Shown: positions 42,862-51,198, counted from the stretch's first letter. The stretch is DNA of 64,000 nt from CAWAPD01 sp963783865 (GCA_963783865.1 CAWAPD010000001.1:868001-932000), one strand, 5' to 3'. Notes: a model not told the origin generated them from the letters alone. Numbers and translations: made by a program.

Positions 42862-43209
42862 ATGAACGTCGTCCACGCCGCCCCGACCGACCTCGTCAGC
42901 GAGCAGCTGAGCGTCAAGCGACTGACCGACGAGCTGGGCGCCACCAAGCTGCGCGCCAACGTCTGGACGCTGGCCGAGGGCACGATGCTCAAGCACACCC
43001 ACCGCGAGCAGGAAGAGCTCTACCTGGTGCTGGACGGCGTCATGCAGCTCGAGGTCGAGGGGACGTTGCACCGGCTCGGCGAGCGCGACGCCGCCGTGGT
43101 GCCGGCCGGCGCCGGGCACCGGGCCGTCAACACGGGCCGCGGGCCGGTGACGTTCCTCGTCATGGCGGCGCCCAACGTGACGGGCGACGCCGAGATCGAC
43201 AGGGGGTAG
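42862..43209 (+). CDS. Cupin-domain protein
   Basis: Small cupin of 115 residues: LAEGTMLKHTHREQEELYLVLDGVMQLEVEG and DAAVVPAGAGHRAVNTGRGPV contain the usual metal-binding His/Glu motifs 1 and 2 (H-x-H-x5-E; G-x-x-H). Metal and substrate unknown. SD GGGGGCAGGAGG before the ATG. Ends 19 bp before a convergent ferredoxin. Confidence 0.88.
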   Translation: MNVVHAAPTDLVSEQLSVKRLTDELGATKLRANVWTLAEGTMLKHTHREQEELYLVLDGVMQLEVEGTLHRLGERDAAVVPAGAGHRAVNTGRGPVTFLVMAAPNVTGDAEIDRG

Positions 43210-43227
43210 CCGGACGCCGTCCGGACC

Positions 43228-43422
43228 CTACTCCTCGATCAGGATCGCGTCTTCGGGGCAGGCCTCCTCGGCCCGGCGCACGCAGTCCCACAATGTGGCG
43301 TGCGGCTCCGGGTCGAGCACGTCGGCGAGCCCGTCCGAGTCGCGAAGGACGAACACCTCGGGGCAGACTTGCTCGCAGGCGCCGACGCCGGTGCACCTGT
43401 CGTAGTCGATGCTCACCTTCAT
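43228..43422 (-). CDS. Small ferredoxin, probable [3Fe-4S] cluster
   Basis: Electron carrier of 64 residues. Cluster motif DRCTGVGACEQVCPEVF with the last Cys in EACPEDAI. Monocluster ferredoxins normally read C-x2-C-x2-C-x3-C; here the second Cys is Val, so a [3Fe-4S] cluster (or a fourth ligand from elsewhere) is expected. Partner unknown; P450-type ferredoxins have similar layouts. ATG start. Convergent with the cupin gene, divergent from the peroxiredoxin. Confidence 0.9.
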   Translation of the reverse strand: MKVSIDYDRCTGVGACEQVCPEVFVLRDSDGLADVLDPEPHATLWDCVRRAEEACPEDAILIEE

Positions 43423-43497
43423 GGGCCGCAGTCTATCCGACCGTCAACGGTGCGGGCGGGGCGGCGCGGCCGGGCACCCCGCTCGTCCGGCCGGGTG

Positions 43498-43529
43498 GGG
43501 CGGGGGGCCGGCCGAACGGCCCCCCGCCC
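43498..43529. terminator. Hairpin between divergent ferredoxin and peroxiredoxin genes
   Basis: GGGCGGGGGGCCG (43498-43510), loop GCCGAA, exact complement (43517-43529). It is placed between two divergent genes and so does not close either; it could be a leader attenuator for one of them or end an unseen small transcript. The rest of the 194-bp gap holds ACCGT-CA-ACGGT (43440-43451). Confidence 0.4.
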
Positions 43530-43616
43530 GCATCCACCGTCCGTTTCGTCCCCCGCCCCTGCGGCAATAGCCCCTAGCGGAATAGGATGACCGCGCTGAC
43601 GACCCGGGAGGTTCGG

Positions 43617-44066
43617 ATGCTCAAGGCAGGCGACAACGCCCCGGCGGTGCTGGGGACGAGCTTCGACGGCCGCACGTTCGAGCTCGGCGCGCCCGGCCGG
43701 CGCACCGTCCTGTTCTTCTATCCCAAGGCGTTCACCTCGGGTTGAACGATCGAAGCCGTTGAGTTCAACGGCCTTCTGGAGGAGTTCGAGAAGCTGGACG
43801 TGCAGGTGATCGGCGCGAGCATCGACAAGCCGCAGACGAACGGGAAGTGGGCGAAGAAGCACGACCTGCGCCTGCCGCTGATCAGCAACCACGGCGAGCC
43901 GACGGTGGCGGCCGAGTTCGGGGTGGCCCGGCCGATGCTCGGCGTCGCCAAGCGCACGACCTTCCTGATCGACCCCGACGGCACGCTGCGCAAGACCTAC
44001 ATGAAGGTCATGCCCAAGGGCCACGCGGCCCGGGTGCTCGAGGACGCGAAGAAGATCTGGGGATGA
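43617..44066 (+). CDS. Peroxiredoxin with selenocysteine at the peroxidatic position (in-frame TGA)
   Basis: Thiol/selenol peroxidase of the AhpC/Bcp type, 149 residues counting selenocysteine. ATG 43617 has GGGAGG 5 bases upstream. The frame reads KAGDNAPAVLGTSFDG, TVLFFYPKAFTSG, then TGA (43743-43745, residue 43), then TIEAVEFNGLLEEFE, VIGASIDKPQTNGKW, TTFLIDPDGTLRKTY. In the family the residue after TSG/TPG is the peroxidatic Cys. A Sec here is the direct functional replacement. No Cys stands five residues later, so it is a 1-Cys-like enzyme or uses an external thiol. Without recoding the two halves would be non-functional, but the sequence shows no other damage. Confidence 0.88.
43752..43776 (+). 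promoter_or_regulatory. SECIS-like hairpin downstream of the in-frame TGA
   Basis: GCCGTTG (43755-43761) pairs exactly with CAACGGC (43766-43772); the loop is AGTT (43762-43765), which has the GU expected of bacterial SECIS loops. A further GAA/TTC closing stem is possible with one bulged C. The loop starts 16 bases after the TGA, close to the E. coli fdhF arrangement. Confidence 0.65.
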
Positions 44067-44073
44067 GGCGAGC

Positions 44074-45471
44074 ATGACCGGGACCCGGCGCGAACACGAC
44101 TCGCTCGGCGACAAGGACGTCCGGCAGGACGCCCTCTACGGCATCCAGACGGCGCGGGCGGTCGAGAACTTTCCCATCTCGGGACTGCCGCCGCGCGAGG
44201 AGCTGGTCGACGGCATCGTGCTCGTGAAGAAGGCGGCGGCGCTGGTCAACGCCGAGCTGGGGTTGCTGCCGGCCTTCAAGGCCGAGGCGATCGTGGGCGC
44301 CGCCGACGAAGTCCTCGGCGGCGCCCATCGCGACCAGTTCGTCGTCGACCCGTTCCAGGCCGGCGCCGGCACCTCGCACAACATGAACGCCAACGAGGTG
44401 CTGGCCAACCGCGCCAACGAGCTGCTGGGCGGCGGGCCGCGCGGCGTCTACAAGCCGGTGCACCCCAACGACGACGTCAATCGCGGCCAGTCGTCGAACG
44501 ACTCGATCCCGACGGCCATCCGCATCGCGGTGCACGGGCCGGGAGGGCGGCTCGTAGGCGCCCTCGGCGCCCTGCAAGCCGCCCTCGAGGCCAAGGCGGC
44601 CGAGTTCGACGGCATCCTCAAGAGCGCCCGCACCCACCTGCAGGACGCGGTGCCGATCCGCCTGGGCCAGGAGTTCGCCGCCTACGCGGTCACGGTGCGC
44701 AAGGCGCGCGAGCGCGTCGAGCAGGGGCTCGACGCCACGCGCGCCCTCCACATCGGCGGCACCGCCGCCGGTACCGGACTGAACACGCGGGCCGACTACG
44801 CGCCGGCCATGGTCGCCAAGCTCGGCGAGCTCACCGGCGTCGCGTTCCGTCCGGCCGACGACCTGGTGCAGGCGACGCAGAGCCTCGACGACTTCGTCGT
44901 CCTTTCTGCGTCGCTCCGCGGCGCCGCGCTCAGCCTCATCCAGATCGCCAACGACCTGCGCCTCATGGCCAGCGGCCCGCGCACCGGCATCGCCGAGATC
45001 GTGCTGCCGGCGGTCCAGCCGGGCTCGTCGATCATGCCGGGCAAGGTCAATCCCGTGATGGCCGAGATGCTCGACATGGTCTGCTTCCGCGTGGTCGGCG
45101 CCGACGCCGCCGTGGCTCTGGCCGGCCAGGCCGGCCAGTTCGAGATCAACGTGATGACGCCGCTGGTCGCCTTCGAGCTGCTGTTCTCGCTGCAGGTGCT
45201 GGCCAACGCCGTCGAGGCGTTCACCGAGCGCTGCGTGAAGGGCATCACCGCCGACGAGGAGATGTGCCGCTTCTGGAGCGACCGCAGCCTCGGCCTGGTC
45301 ACGGCGCTCAACCCGCGGATAGGGTACGAGGCAGCCGCCGAGCTCGCCAAGGAGGCCTACCGCACCGGCAAGCCGGTGCGGGACTTGGTGCTCGAGAAGG
45401 GCATCCTGACGCCCGAAGAACTCGACGCCGAACTCGACCCTGCGAAGCTGACCGAGCCGCGCGAGAGCTGA
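44074..45471 (+). CDS. aspA: Aspartate ammonia-lyase
   Basis: Fumarase/aspartase-superfamily enzyme of 465 residues, converting aspartate to fumarate and ammonia. EHDSLGDKDVRQDALYGIQTARAVENFP at the start is typical of aspartase rather than fumarase; THLQDAVPI and GSSIMPGKVNPVMAEML (the superfamily signature, near residue 318) follow. NMNANEVLANRAN and VNRGQSSNDSIPTA contribute to the substrate site. Starts 7 bp after the selenoperoxiredoxin gene, so probably co-transcribed; a metabolic link is not evident. Fumarase activity cannot be excluded. Confidence 0.9.
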   Translation: MTGTRREHDSLGDKDVRQDALYGIQTARAVENFPISGLPPREELVDGIVLVKKAAALVNAELGLLPAFKAEAIVGAADEVLGGAHRDQFVVDPFQAGAGTSHNMNANEVLANRANELLGGGPRGVYKPVHPNDDVNRGQSSNDSIPTAIRIAVHGPGGRLVGALGALQAALEAKAAEFDGILKSARTHLQDAVPIRLGQEFAAYAVTVRKARERVEQGLDATRALHIGGTAAGTGLNTRADYAPAMVAKLGELTGVAFRPADDLVQATQSLDDFVVLSASLRGAALSLIQIANDLRLMASGPRTGIAEIVLPAVQPGSSIMPGKVNPVMAEMLDMVCFRVVGADAAVALAGQAGQFEINVMTPLVAFELLFSLQVLANAVEAFTERCVKGITADEEMCRFWSDRSLGLVTALNPRIGYEAAAELAKEAYRTGKPVRDLVLEKGILTPEELDAELDPAKLTEPRES

Positions 45472-45533
45472 CTGGTCCGCCGGTCGCGTGACCGGCTCCC
45501 TCACGCCCGGTACGATTGCGCAGACCACGACGT

Positions 45534-45546
45534 CTGACGGCGTCAG
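45534..45546 (+). promoter_or_regulatory. Palindrome in the leader of the glutamic-peptidase gene
   Basis: CTGACG-G-CGTCAG, 21 bp before the ATG; a possible operator or leader hairpin. TACGAT at 45511-45516 may be a -10. Confidence 0.3.
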
Positions 45547-45567
45547 GCCCGGAGAGGGAGCTGTCCG

Positions 45568-46350
45568 ATGGGGGGGACGACGAAGCGAGCCGCGGTCGGT
45601 CTGGCGCTCGTGACTGCTTGTGTCGTCCTTGTCTCCTGTGGCTCTGGCCACCGCGACAGCGGCGAGCTCGCGCCCTACAGACCCGGGCCGGGTGGTGGTG
45701 AGGTGAGCGACCAAGTCTCGACCTCGTGGGCCGGATACTGCGTGACGGGAGGGCCCTTCAGGAGTGTCACCGCCACCTGGACGGAGCCGACGCTGACGCC
45801 GCCCCCGACGAGTGAGTACACGCAAATGTCGTGCTGGGTGGGTCTCGACGGCTACAGCACCCACACCGTCGAGCAGATCGGCACTCGAGGGTGGGCGCGA
45901 GGAGGGGACAAAGCGGGCGTCTGGTGGCGAGCCTTCCTCGAGATGTGGCCGCGACGATTGTTCAACATCTCCTGGACGAGGAGCGCCTATGGCCGCACCC
46001 GGTTCGTGTTCGCGCCGGGCGACACGATGAAGGCGACCGTCGTCAGCCTGGGCCGCGACCGGTTCCGGGTGACGCTGGAGAACGTGACCCGGGGCATGAC
46101 GTTCACGGCAGTGCGGTCATGCCCCCACTCCCGCAGCACCAGCGCGGAGATCATCGTCGAGTTGCTTCGCAGGAGCACCATGGAGCCTGCACAGTTTGCA
46201 CCCGTGCAGTTCACCGCGTGCGCCGTCGACGGGAGGCCGTTGGACGTCTACGGGCCGACGAGGATCTCCATGGTCTCTGGGAGCGGGATGAGCATCGCGA
46301 AGGTCTCGGCCCTGGAGAGTGACGGCACGAGCTTCACCGTCTCTCGCTAG
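45568..46350 (+). CDS. Lipoprotein related to glutamic peptidases (G1/eqolisin family)
   Basis: Predicted secreted protein of 260 residues with lipobox VLVSCGS. The domain pattern is that of peptidase family G1/A4: STSWAGYCVTGGPFRSVTATWTEPTL, SCWVGLDGYSTHTVEQIGTRGW, WRAFLEMWP, FAPGDTMKATVVSL, TLENVTRGMTF, and SAEIIVELL. The catalytic pair, Gln and Glu, would be Gln103 (in VEQIG) and Glu194 (in SAEIIVE). Bacterial members are much less studied than the fungal acid peptidases. Four Cys residues suggest disulfides. SD GGAGAGGGAGC. Confidence 0.78.
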   Translation: MGGTTKRAAVGLALVTACVVLVSCGSGHRDSGELAPYRPGPGGGEVSDQVSTSWAGYCVTGGPFRSVTATWTEPTLTPPPTSEYTQMSCWVGLDGYSTHTVEQIGTRGWARGGDKAGVWWRAFLEMWPRRLFNISWTRSAYGRTRFVFAPGDTMKATVVSLGRDRFRVTLENVTRGMTFTAVRSCPHSRSTSAEIIVELLRRSTMEPAQFAPVQFTACAVDGRPLDVYGPTRISMVSGSGMSIAKVSALESDGTSFTVSR

Positions 46351-46381
46351 GGCGCTCCCGCCCGTATGCCACGGGGCACGA

Positions 46382-47752
46382 CTACGCGTCGCCGAAGAGG
46401 CGGCCGAACTCCTGGCCTTCGTCACCTGTGTCGCCGCCGGCGGGCTCGCCATCGTCCTCTGCAGCCTCAGCACCTGACCCGTCGCCGAACGGACCGTCGT
46501 AGAGCGACTCATCCTCGTCCGGTTCGTCGTTGTGGGGTTCGGCGGCAGGCTCGATTGCGTCGTCGGTCGAGTCGTCTTCGTCAGGCTCGTCTTCGTCGTC
46601 CGGCTCGTCGGCCGCGTCGTCGACGTATGAGGCCGGGATCCCGCCGATCGGCTGGAAGCCGAACGGGCTCTCTTCGAGCTCGTCGGGCTCTTCGTCGATC
46701 GCGTCGTCGGCCGCGTCCTCGTCGGTCGTGCCGGGCGTCTCGGGGTGCGCCGCGTCCTCGAGTTCGTCGGCGCCGCCGAGGAACACCATGCCGTCGAGCA
46801 TCTTGCTCCAGCCGGACCAGCGGTCGGCCGGGCCCGCGGCGCGGGCGACGTCGTCGAAGGCGGCGAGGCGCGCCGTCATGTCGTCGCAGTAGTGGACGAT
46901 GATCGCCTCGCGCGTCTTGGGCGTGACCGGGCTGCCCTTGTCGATCTGGCCGTGGTGGGCGGCGACGATGTGCCGCAGGCTCTTCATCGTCGCCGCCGGC
47001 ACGCCGCCGACCTCGTCGGCGAGGTCGCGCACGATCTCGAGCCCGATGACGATCTCGCCCTCGAGGCGGCCGTCGTCGGTGAGCCCGGGCGCCATGGGGT
47101 CGGCCGAGTAGGCGCGCGTCTTGCCGATGTCGTGCAGCAGCGCACCGGCCACGACGAGGTCGCGGTCGACGCCGGGCAGCTGCCCGGCGACGCCCGCCGC
47201 GACCTCGGCCACGACCAGCGTGTGCTCGAGCAGGCCGTAGCGGTAGGCGTGGTGGTTGCGCACGGCCGCCGGCACGATCATGTACGTGCGGCCGGGCTCG
47301 CGCGTGTCATCGAGGGCGCGCTCGACCAGGGCGCGGAGGCGCTGGTCGCCGACCGAGGCGACCAGCGCCTCGAGACGGCCGCGCAGCTCGGCGAACGGGA
47401 TCGGCGACACCGGGATCAGCGTGGACTCGTCGTACTCGCCGGGCTCGAGCCGGCGCAGCCGCCTGATCTGGAACTGCCGCCCGTACTTGGCGTGCACCGA
47501 GAAGGTGCCGCCGACCTTGACCACGTCGCCGGCGGAGAGGTCGTTCAGCGCCTCGTCCGAAGGGTCGAAGTGGATCGCCGCCAGCTCGCCCGACGAGTCG
47601 CGCAGCTTGAGGCGCAGATACGACTTGCCGTTCTTGTCGGTCTGGACCTCTTTGTCGGAGCAGCTGAAGTAGGTGGTGACCTCTTTGCCCTCGGGCAGAG
47701 CGGCGATGAGGATCTTCTCGAGCGGTTCGCCGGTGGCGTCGGTGGGGGTCAT
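46382..47752 (-). CDS. YhaM-like 3'-5' exoribonuclease family protein (OB + HD domains) with acidic tail
   Basis: Protein of 456 residues. The N-terminal OB fold (KEVTTYFSCSDKEVQTDKNG ... DVVKVGGTFSVH) is followed by an HD phosphohydrolase domain: HHAYRYGLLEHTLVVAEVA, LLHDIGKT and HIVAAHHGQIDKGSP supply the metal-binding His and Asp. This is the YhaM/CBF1 arrangement, an exoribonuclease in Gram-positives. About 150 residues at the C-terminus are very rich in Asp, Glu, Pro and Gly and probably disordered; typical YhaM lacks this tail. ATG start. Confidence 0.85.
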   Translation of the reverse strand: MTPTDATGEPLEKILIAALPEGKEVTTYFSCSDKEVQTDKNGKSYLRLKLRDSSGELAAIHFDPSDEALNDLSAGDVVKVGGTFSVHAKYGRQFQIRRLRRLEPGEYDESTLIPVSPIPFAELRGRLEALVASVGDQRLRALVERALDDTREPGRTYMIVPAAVRNHHAYRYGLLEHTLVVAEVAAGVAGQLPGVDRDLVVAGALLHDIGKTRAYSADPMAPGLTDDGRLEGEIVIGLEIVRDLADEVGGVPAATMKSLRHIVAAHHGQIDKGSPVTPKTREAIIVHYCDDMTARLAAFDDVARAAGPADRWSGWSKMLDGMVFLGGADELEDAAHPETPGTTDEDAADDAIDEEPDELEESPFGFQPIGGIPASYVDDAADEPDDEDEPDEDDSTDDAIEPAAEPHNDEPDEDESLYDGPFGDGSGAEAAEDDGEPAGGDTGDEGQEFGRLFGDA

Positions 47753-47828
47753 CTCGTCTCCTTGGTCACGGGCTAGCGTAGCAGACCGCCGAGACGGAGG
47801 GGACGTGATCCGGGGCAGCCGGAACAGG

Positions 47829-47859
47829 AGGGGCGGGGCGGCACAGCCGCCCCGCCCCT
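47829..47859 (-). terminator. Terminator after the Pro/Ala-rich protein gene
   Basis: AGGGGCGGGGCGGC (47829-47842), loop ACA, exact complement (47846-47859), 20 bp past the stop at 47879. Confidence 0.7.
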
Positions 47860-47878
47860 ACCGGTCGTTCTCGGCTCG

Positions 47879-48448
47879 TCAGAAGCTCGGCGGCGGCGGC
47901 GTGAAGCCGGGCGCGGGCGCCGGCGGCTCCTCCGCCGGCGGCTGCGGGGAAGGCGCGGCCTCCGGGGCCGGAGCCGCCTCGGGTGCGGGAGCCGCGGGCA
48001 CGGCGGGAGCCGCGGCCTCCGGTGCGGGCGCCGCCGGCGGCGCGGGCGCGGCGGGAGGCGCGTACGCGGGCGGGGCGACGGGCGGCGGGGCGGCCATCGG
48101 CGCGGCCGGCGGCGCGTAGGCCGGCGGAGCCGTGGGCGCCGCGACCGGCTGGCCGGCGCCTGTGGTGGCCTGGCCGGGCACGGGCGGCTTCTGCATCAGC
48201 TGCTCCTGCGCCTGCTGCTGCGCCTGCTGCGCGGCCATCACCGCGGCGAACGGCTGATCGAGGGCAGGGTTCGCGAGCTGGCCGCCGGCCATGAGGTCGG
48301 CGGTCGCCGCCCCCAGGTCGCGCAACGCCGCGTCGAGCTGGGCCTGCGCCGACTTGGCCGCCGACGAGCCCTGCATGCCCGAGACCTGCTGGCTGATCTG
48401 TGAGCTCGCCTGGCTGGCGGTCTCCTTCATCTTGTCGAGGAATCCCAT
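47879..48448 (-). CDS. Hypothetical protein with Pro/Ala/Glu-rich repeat tail
   Basis: Protein of 189 residues. The first 80 form a helical domain (MGFLDKMKETASQASSQISQQVSGM, QAQQQAQEQLMQ). The rest is low complexity: APPAYAPPAAPMAAPPP and (PAPEAAPA)-type repeats, likely extended. The N-terminus MGFLDKMKE resembles small actinobacterial proteins that precede zinc-ribbon or SHOCT domains. Not recognised. Confidence 0.65.
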   Translation of the reverse strand: MGFLDKMKETASQASSQISQQVSGMQGSSAAKSAQAQLDAALRDLGAATADLMAGGQLANPALDQPFAAVMAAQQAQQQAQEQLMQKPPVPGQATTGAGQPVAAPTAPPAYAPPAAPMAAPPPVAPPAYAPPAAPAPPAAPAPEAAAPAVPAAPAPEAAPAPEAAPSPQPPAEEPPAPAPGFTPPPPSF

Positions 48449-48534
48449 CGCGTCCTCCTGCGGTGTGGTGCGGTCGGCCCACGATCCCCGCGAGGCCGAT
48501 GCCGTCGTCGAGGGAGCGTCCTGTCGCGGCTAGT

Positions 48535-49737
48535 CTACCCTTCTCGTGCGCGCGCCGGCCGTCCCACCGCCACGAGCGCCACGAGCATGAGGGCCGCCAG
48601 CACGATCACCGCCTCGAACGGCAGCCGGTACGCGGCCCGGTACAGCGCCCCACCGACCAGCGCTCCTCCGGCCATCGGCACGCCCATCGTCGCGTCGAAC
48701 ACGGCGTAGCCCCACACCGGCGGCACCGAGCCGAAGGCGCGGCTCATGATCCCGGCGGTGACGAAGCGGAACGAGTCGAAAGCGCCGTAGAAGAACACCG
48801 CGACGCCCCACACGGCGGCCGAGCCTCCGGACAGCAGCAGGAACGCGCCGAGCATGATGCACGCGAGGGTGATCCCGATGCCGCGGCGCGACCCCGAAAG
48901 GTCGGTGGTCCGCCCGGCGACGAACGTGATGGCGCTGCCGCCGACGGCGGCGATGGCCGCGAAGACCCCGAGCGCCGCCGGACCCTGATCGTGGACCTGC
49001 GCTAGGAACGGCTGCACGAACGGCTGACCGAGGTAGACGACGAAGAAGCCGGCGAAGAAGAAGACGAGGTTGCGCACGAAGCCGCGGTTGGCGAGCAGGT
49101 CTCTGAGGCTCCACGCTTGGCCCTTCTGCGGGTAGGGCACGTCGCGGATCAGCGAGATCGTGGTCGACGAGGCGGCGTAGAAGACCACCGAGACCAGGAA
49201 CACGACGCGCATGCCGTAGTGGGCCCACAGCCAGCCGCCGGCGAGAGGGCCGACGGCCATCCCCATGGGGAAACCCGCGAACACGTAAGAGATGTTACGC
49301 GCCATCCGCTCGGGCGGCGACTTGAGCATCATGTAGACCTTGAACGCCGGGTTGTTGGCCATGTAGAGGCCGGTCAGCACGTAGCCCGGGATCAGCCAGG
49401 GCCAGCTCGGGGCCAGGGCGAAGCTGATCGCCGTCGGCACCGTGATCCACCAGATCCAGACGATGATCGGCTTCAGCCGGTAGTGGTCGGCCGCCCAGGC
49501 GCCGGGCAGGTAGCCCAGCGCCGTCATCACGAGCTGGATGGCGACCAGCACGCCGATCATGATGCGGGGCGCGCCGAGCGTGGTCACCGCGTAGGCATTG
49601 AGGAGCTGGTAGTAGAGGCCCAGGCCGATGGCGAACAGGAAGTTCGCCCAGAAGGCGAGCCAGAGGTCGCGGCCGAAGGGCTCGGCGACGCCGGGCTCGG
49701 CGACCACCGGGATCTCGAGAGCCTCAGGCTGCGGCAT
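48535..49737 (-). CDS. Major facilitator superfamily transporter
   Basis: Membrane protein of 400 residues with about 12 spans. Typical MFS loops: AWAADHYRLKPIIVW between spans 2 and 3, and GRTTDLSGSRRGIG in the second half. YVFAGFPMGMAVGPLAGGWLW is the usual motif C-like segment. Substrate unknown. Its first 14 bp overlap the end of the upstream GT87-like gene on the same strand, so the two are one unit. Confidence 0.88.
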   Translation of the reverse strand: MPQPEALEIPVVAEPGVAEPFGRDLWLAFWANFLFAIGLGLYYQLLNAYAVTTLGAPRIMIGVLVAIQLVMTALGYLPGAWAADHYRLKPIIVWIWWITVPTAISFALAPSWPWLIPGYVLTGLYMANNPAFKVYMMLKSPPERMARNISYVFAGFPMGMAVGPLAGGWLWAHYGMRVVFLVSVVFYAASSTTISLIRDVPYPQKGQAWSLRDLLANRGFVRNLVFFFAGFFVVYLGQPFVQPFLAQVHDQGPAALGVFAAIAAVGGSAITFVAGRTTDLSGSRRGIGITLACIMLGAFLLLSGGSAAVWGVAVFFYGAFDSFRFVTAGIMSRAFGSVPPVWGYAVFDATMGVPMAGGALVGGALYRAAYRLPFEAVIVLAALMLVALVAVGRPARAREG

Positions 49738-51091
49738 CGGGGGCGAGGGCCGGGGAGGGGGCGTGCGCGCGGCGCGTGCGGGTCCAGATCAGCCGCGCGC
49801 ACGCCCCCCACACGCCGAGCGCGAACAGGGTGTCGAGCGACAGCCGCCAGAACCAGTCGGGCGCGTAGATGCCGTGCAGCATCAAGGGCGCCGCGTAGAG
49901 CCAGAACAGGTCGGCTATGGCGAGGAGCGCGACCAGCGCGAAGAGCAGGCCGCGCTCCTCGCCCTCCCATGCCTCGACCGCCAGTACGAACAGGGGCACG
50001 AACGAGAACACGAGCTGGTGGAACCAGGTGAACGACGGCAGCAGCGGCAGCGCCGCCAGGATCAAGCAGTACTCGTGGGCGAGGCGGCGGCGCGCATCGG
50101 CGGTCGCGGCGCCGGCCGCTTCGGCGCCGCCTCCCCGGGGCTCCCGGCCCCACGGCCAGCACAGCCGCAGCGTGGCGAGGGCCACCAGCGCGGCCAGCGC
50201 GTAGCCGATCGCCTTGGCCAGCGACGGCTCTCCGGGCATGAGGCGGCCGACGGCGCCGACGAGGGTGACGTTGGCGCCGCCGGTGATCACCAGCGTCGGG
50301 CGAGCCAGGTCGAGCCCGTGGTGCGCGTACGAGACGAACGCGTGCCACCCCAGGATGGGTGCGCTCACGACGGTCAGGGCGACGAGCGTGACGGCGGCGG
50401 CAAGCAAAGCCCGCCGCCGCCGCCGCCACGCCAGCCAGCCGAGCAGCACCAGCGGCGAGACCTTGATCGAGGTAGCGACGGCGATCGCCACGCCCAGCAA
50501 CGCCTCGCGCGCTCGCATGATCGCCCACAGGCCGAGGGCGAGCGCCAGCAGCACGAAGCCGTTGATCTGGCCCATCAGCAGCGTGTCCCAGGCCGGCGAC
50601 AGCACCAGGAGCAGCCCCAGCGCCAGCGGCATGCGCCGGCCGCCGCCGAGCGCGGCGGCGCTGATCGCGGCTGCGCCGATCAGCGCCGCCGCGCTCGCGA
50701 TCAGCCAGGCGACCAGCACGGTCTCGTGGTCGACGCCGTTCACGGCGCGGAAGAACGCGGCCGTGTACGGCGGGTAGCGGTACGGCCACGCGAAGTGGTT
50801 CAGGCCGAGCGCATCGCCCTCGGCGAACCAGGCGTCGCGCGAGAGGGCGTAGGGGTCCTGATGGTGCGCGTACGTCTCGCCGGTCAGCACGTAGGTCCAG
50901 TAGTCCAGCGGCTGGTCGGTGTGGACCACCCACGCGATCCACCAGCCGAACGCCGCCACGAGGACGACGAGCAGGACGATGGTGAGCCAAGGCCCGGAGG
51001 GGTGGACGGAGACCCGATCGCCGTCGGGGGCGCGGGCGCCGCCGCCTGCGCCCCCCTCGCCTCCGTCCGTCCTGTTCCCCGGCCTGTCCAT
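49724..51091 (-). CDS. GT87/DUF2029-like polyprenol-dependent glycosyltransferase
   Basis: Polytopic membrane protein of 455 residues. The outer loop after span 1 has DQPLDYWTYVLTGETYAHHQDPYALS, then WPYRYPPYTAAFFRAVNGVD (an aromatic YPP motif typical of GT87 mannosyltransferases using lipid-linked sugar), VLLGWLAWRRRRRALL and HQLVFSFVPLFVLAVEAW. I chose ATG 51091, which sits 8 bases after a TAGACT element and may be leaderless; GTG 51133 is the other option. Sugar and acceptor unknown. Confidence 0.78.
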   Translation of the reverse strand: MDRPGNRTDGGEGGAGGGARAPDGDRVSVHPSGPWLTIVLLVVLVAAFGWWIAWVVHTDQPLDYWTYVLTGETYAHHQDPYALSRDAWFAEGDALGLNHFAWPYRYPPYTAAFFRAVNGVDHETVLVAWLIASAAALIGAAAISAAALGGGRRMPLALGLLLVLSPAWDTLLMGQINGFVLLALALGLWAIMRAREALLGVAIAVATSIKVSPLVLLGWLAWRRRRRALLAAAVTLVALTVVSAPILGWHAFVSYAHHGLDLARPTLVITGGANVTLVGAVGRLMPGEPSLAKAIGYALAALVALATLRLCWPWGREPRGGGAEAAGAATADARRRLAHEYCLILAALPLLPSFTWFHQLVFSFVPLFVLAVEAWEGEERGLLFALVALLAIADLFWLYAAPLMLHGIYAPDWFWRLSLDTLFALGVWGACARLIWTRTRRAHAPSPALAPDAAA

Positions 51092-51198
51092 CTCCGGCCA
51101 GTCTATCGCCCCGCGCAGGGGGCTTTCTCTCACCTCACCTTTGCCGCATACTTACTCACTTCCACGCCGCCAGACACAGCCACCAGGAAAGGTCTCCA

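Noticed and set aside
43800..44066. Short peroxiredoxin ORF starting at GTG 43800 as the complete gene, or a pseudogene
   Set aside because: It would lack the active site, whereas codons upstream continue the same fold with a good ribosome site and only a TGA at the Cys position, so recoding is more likely.
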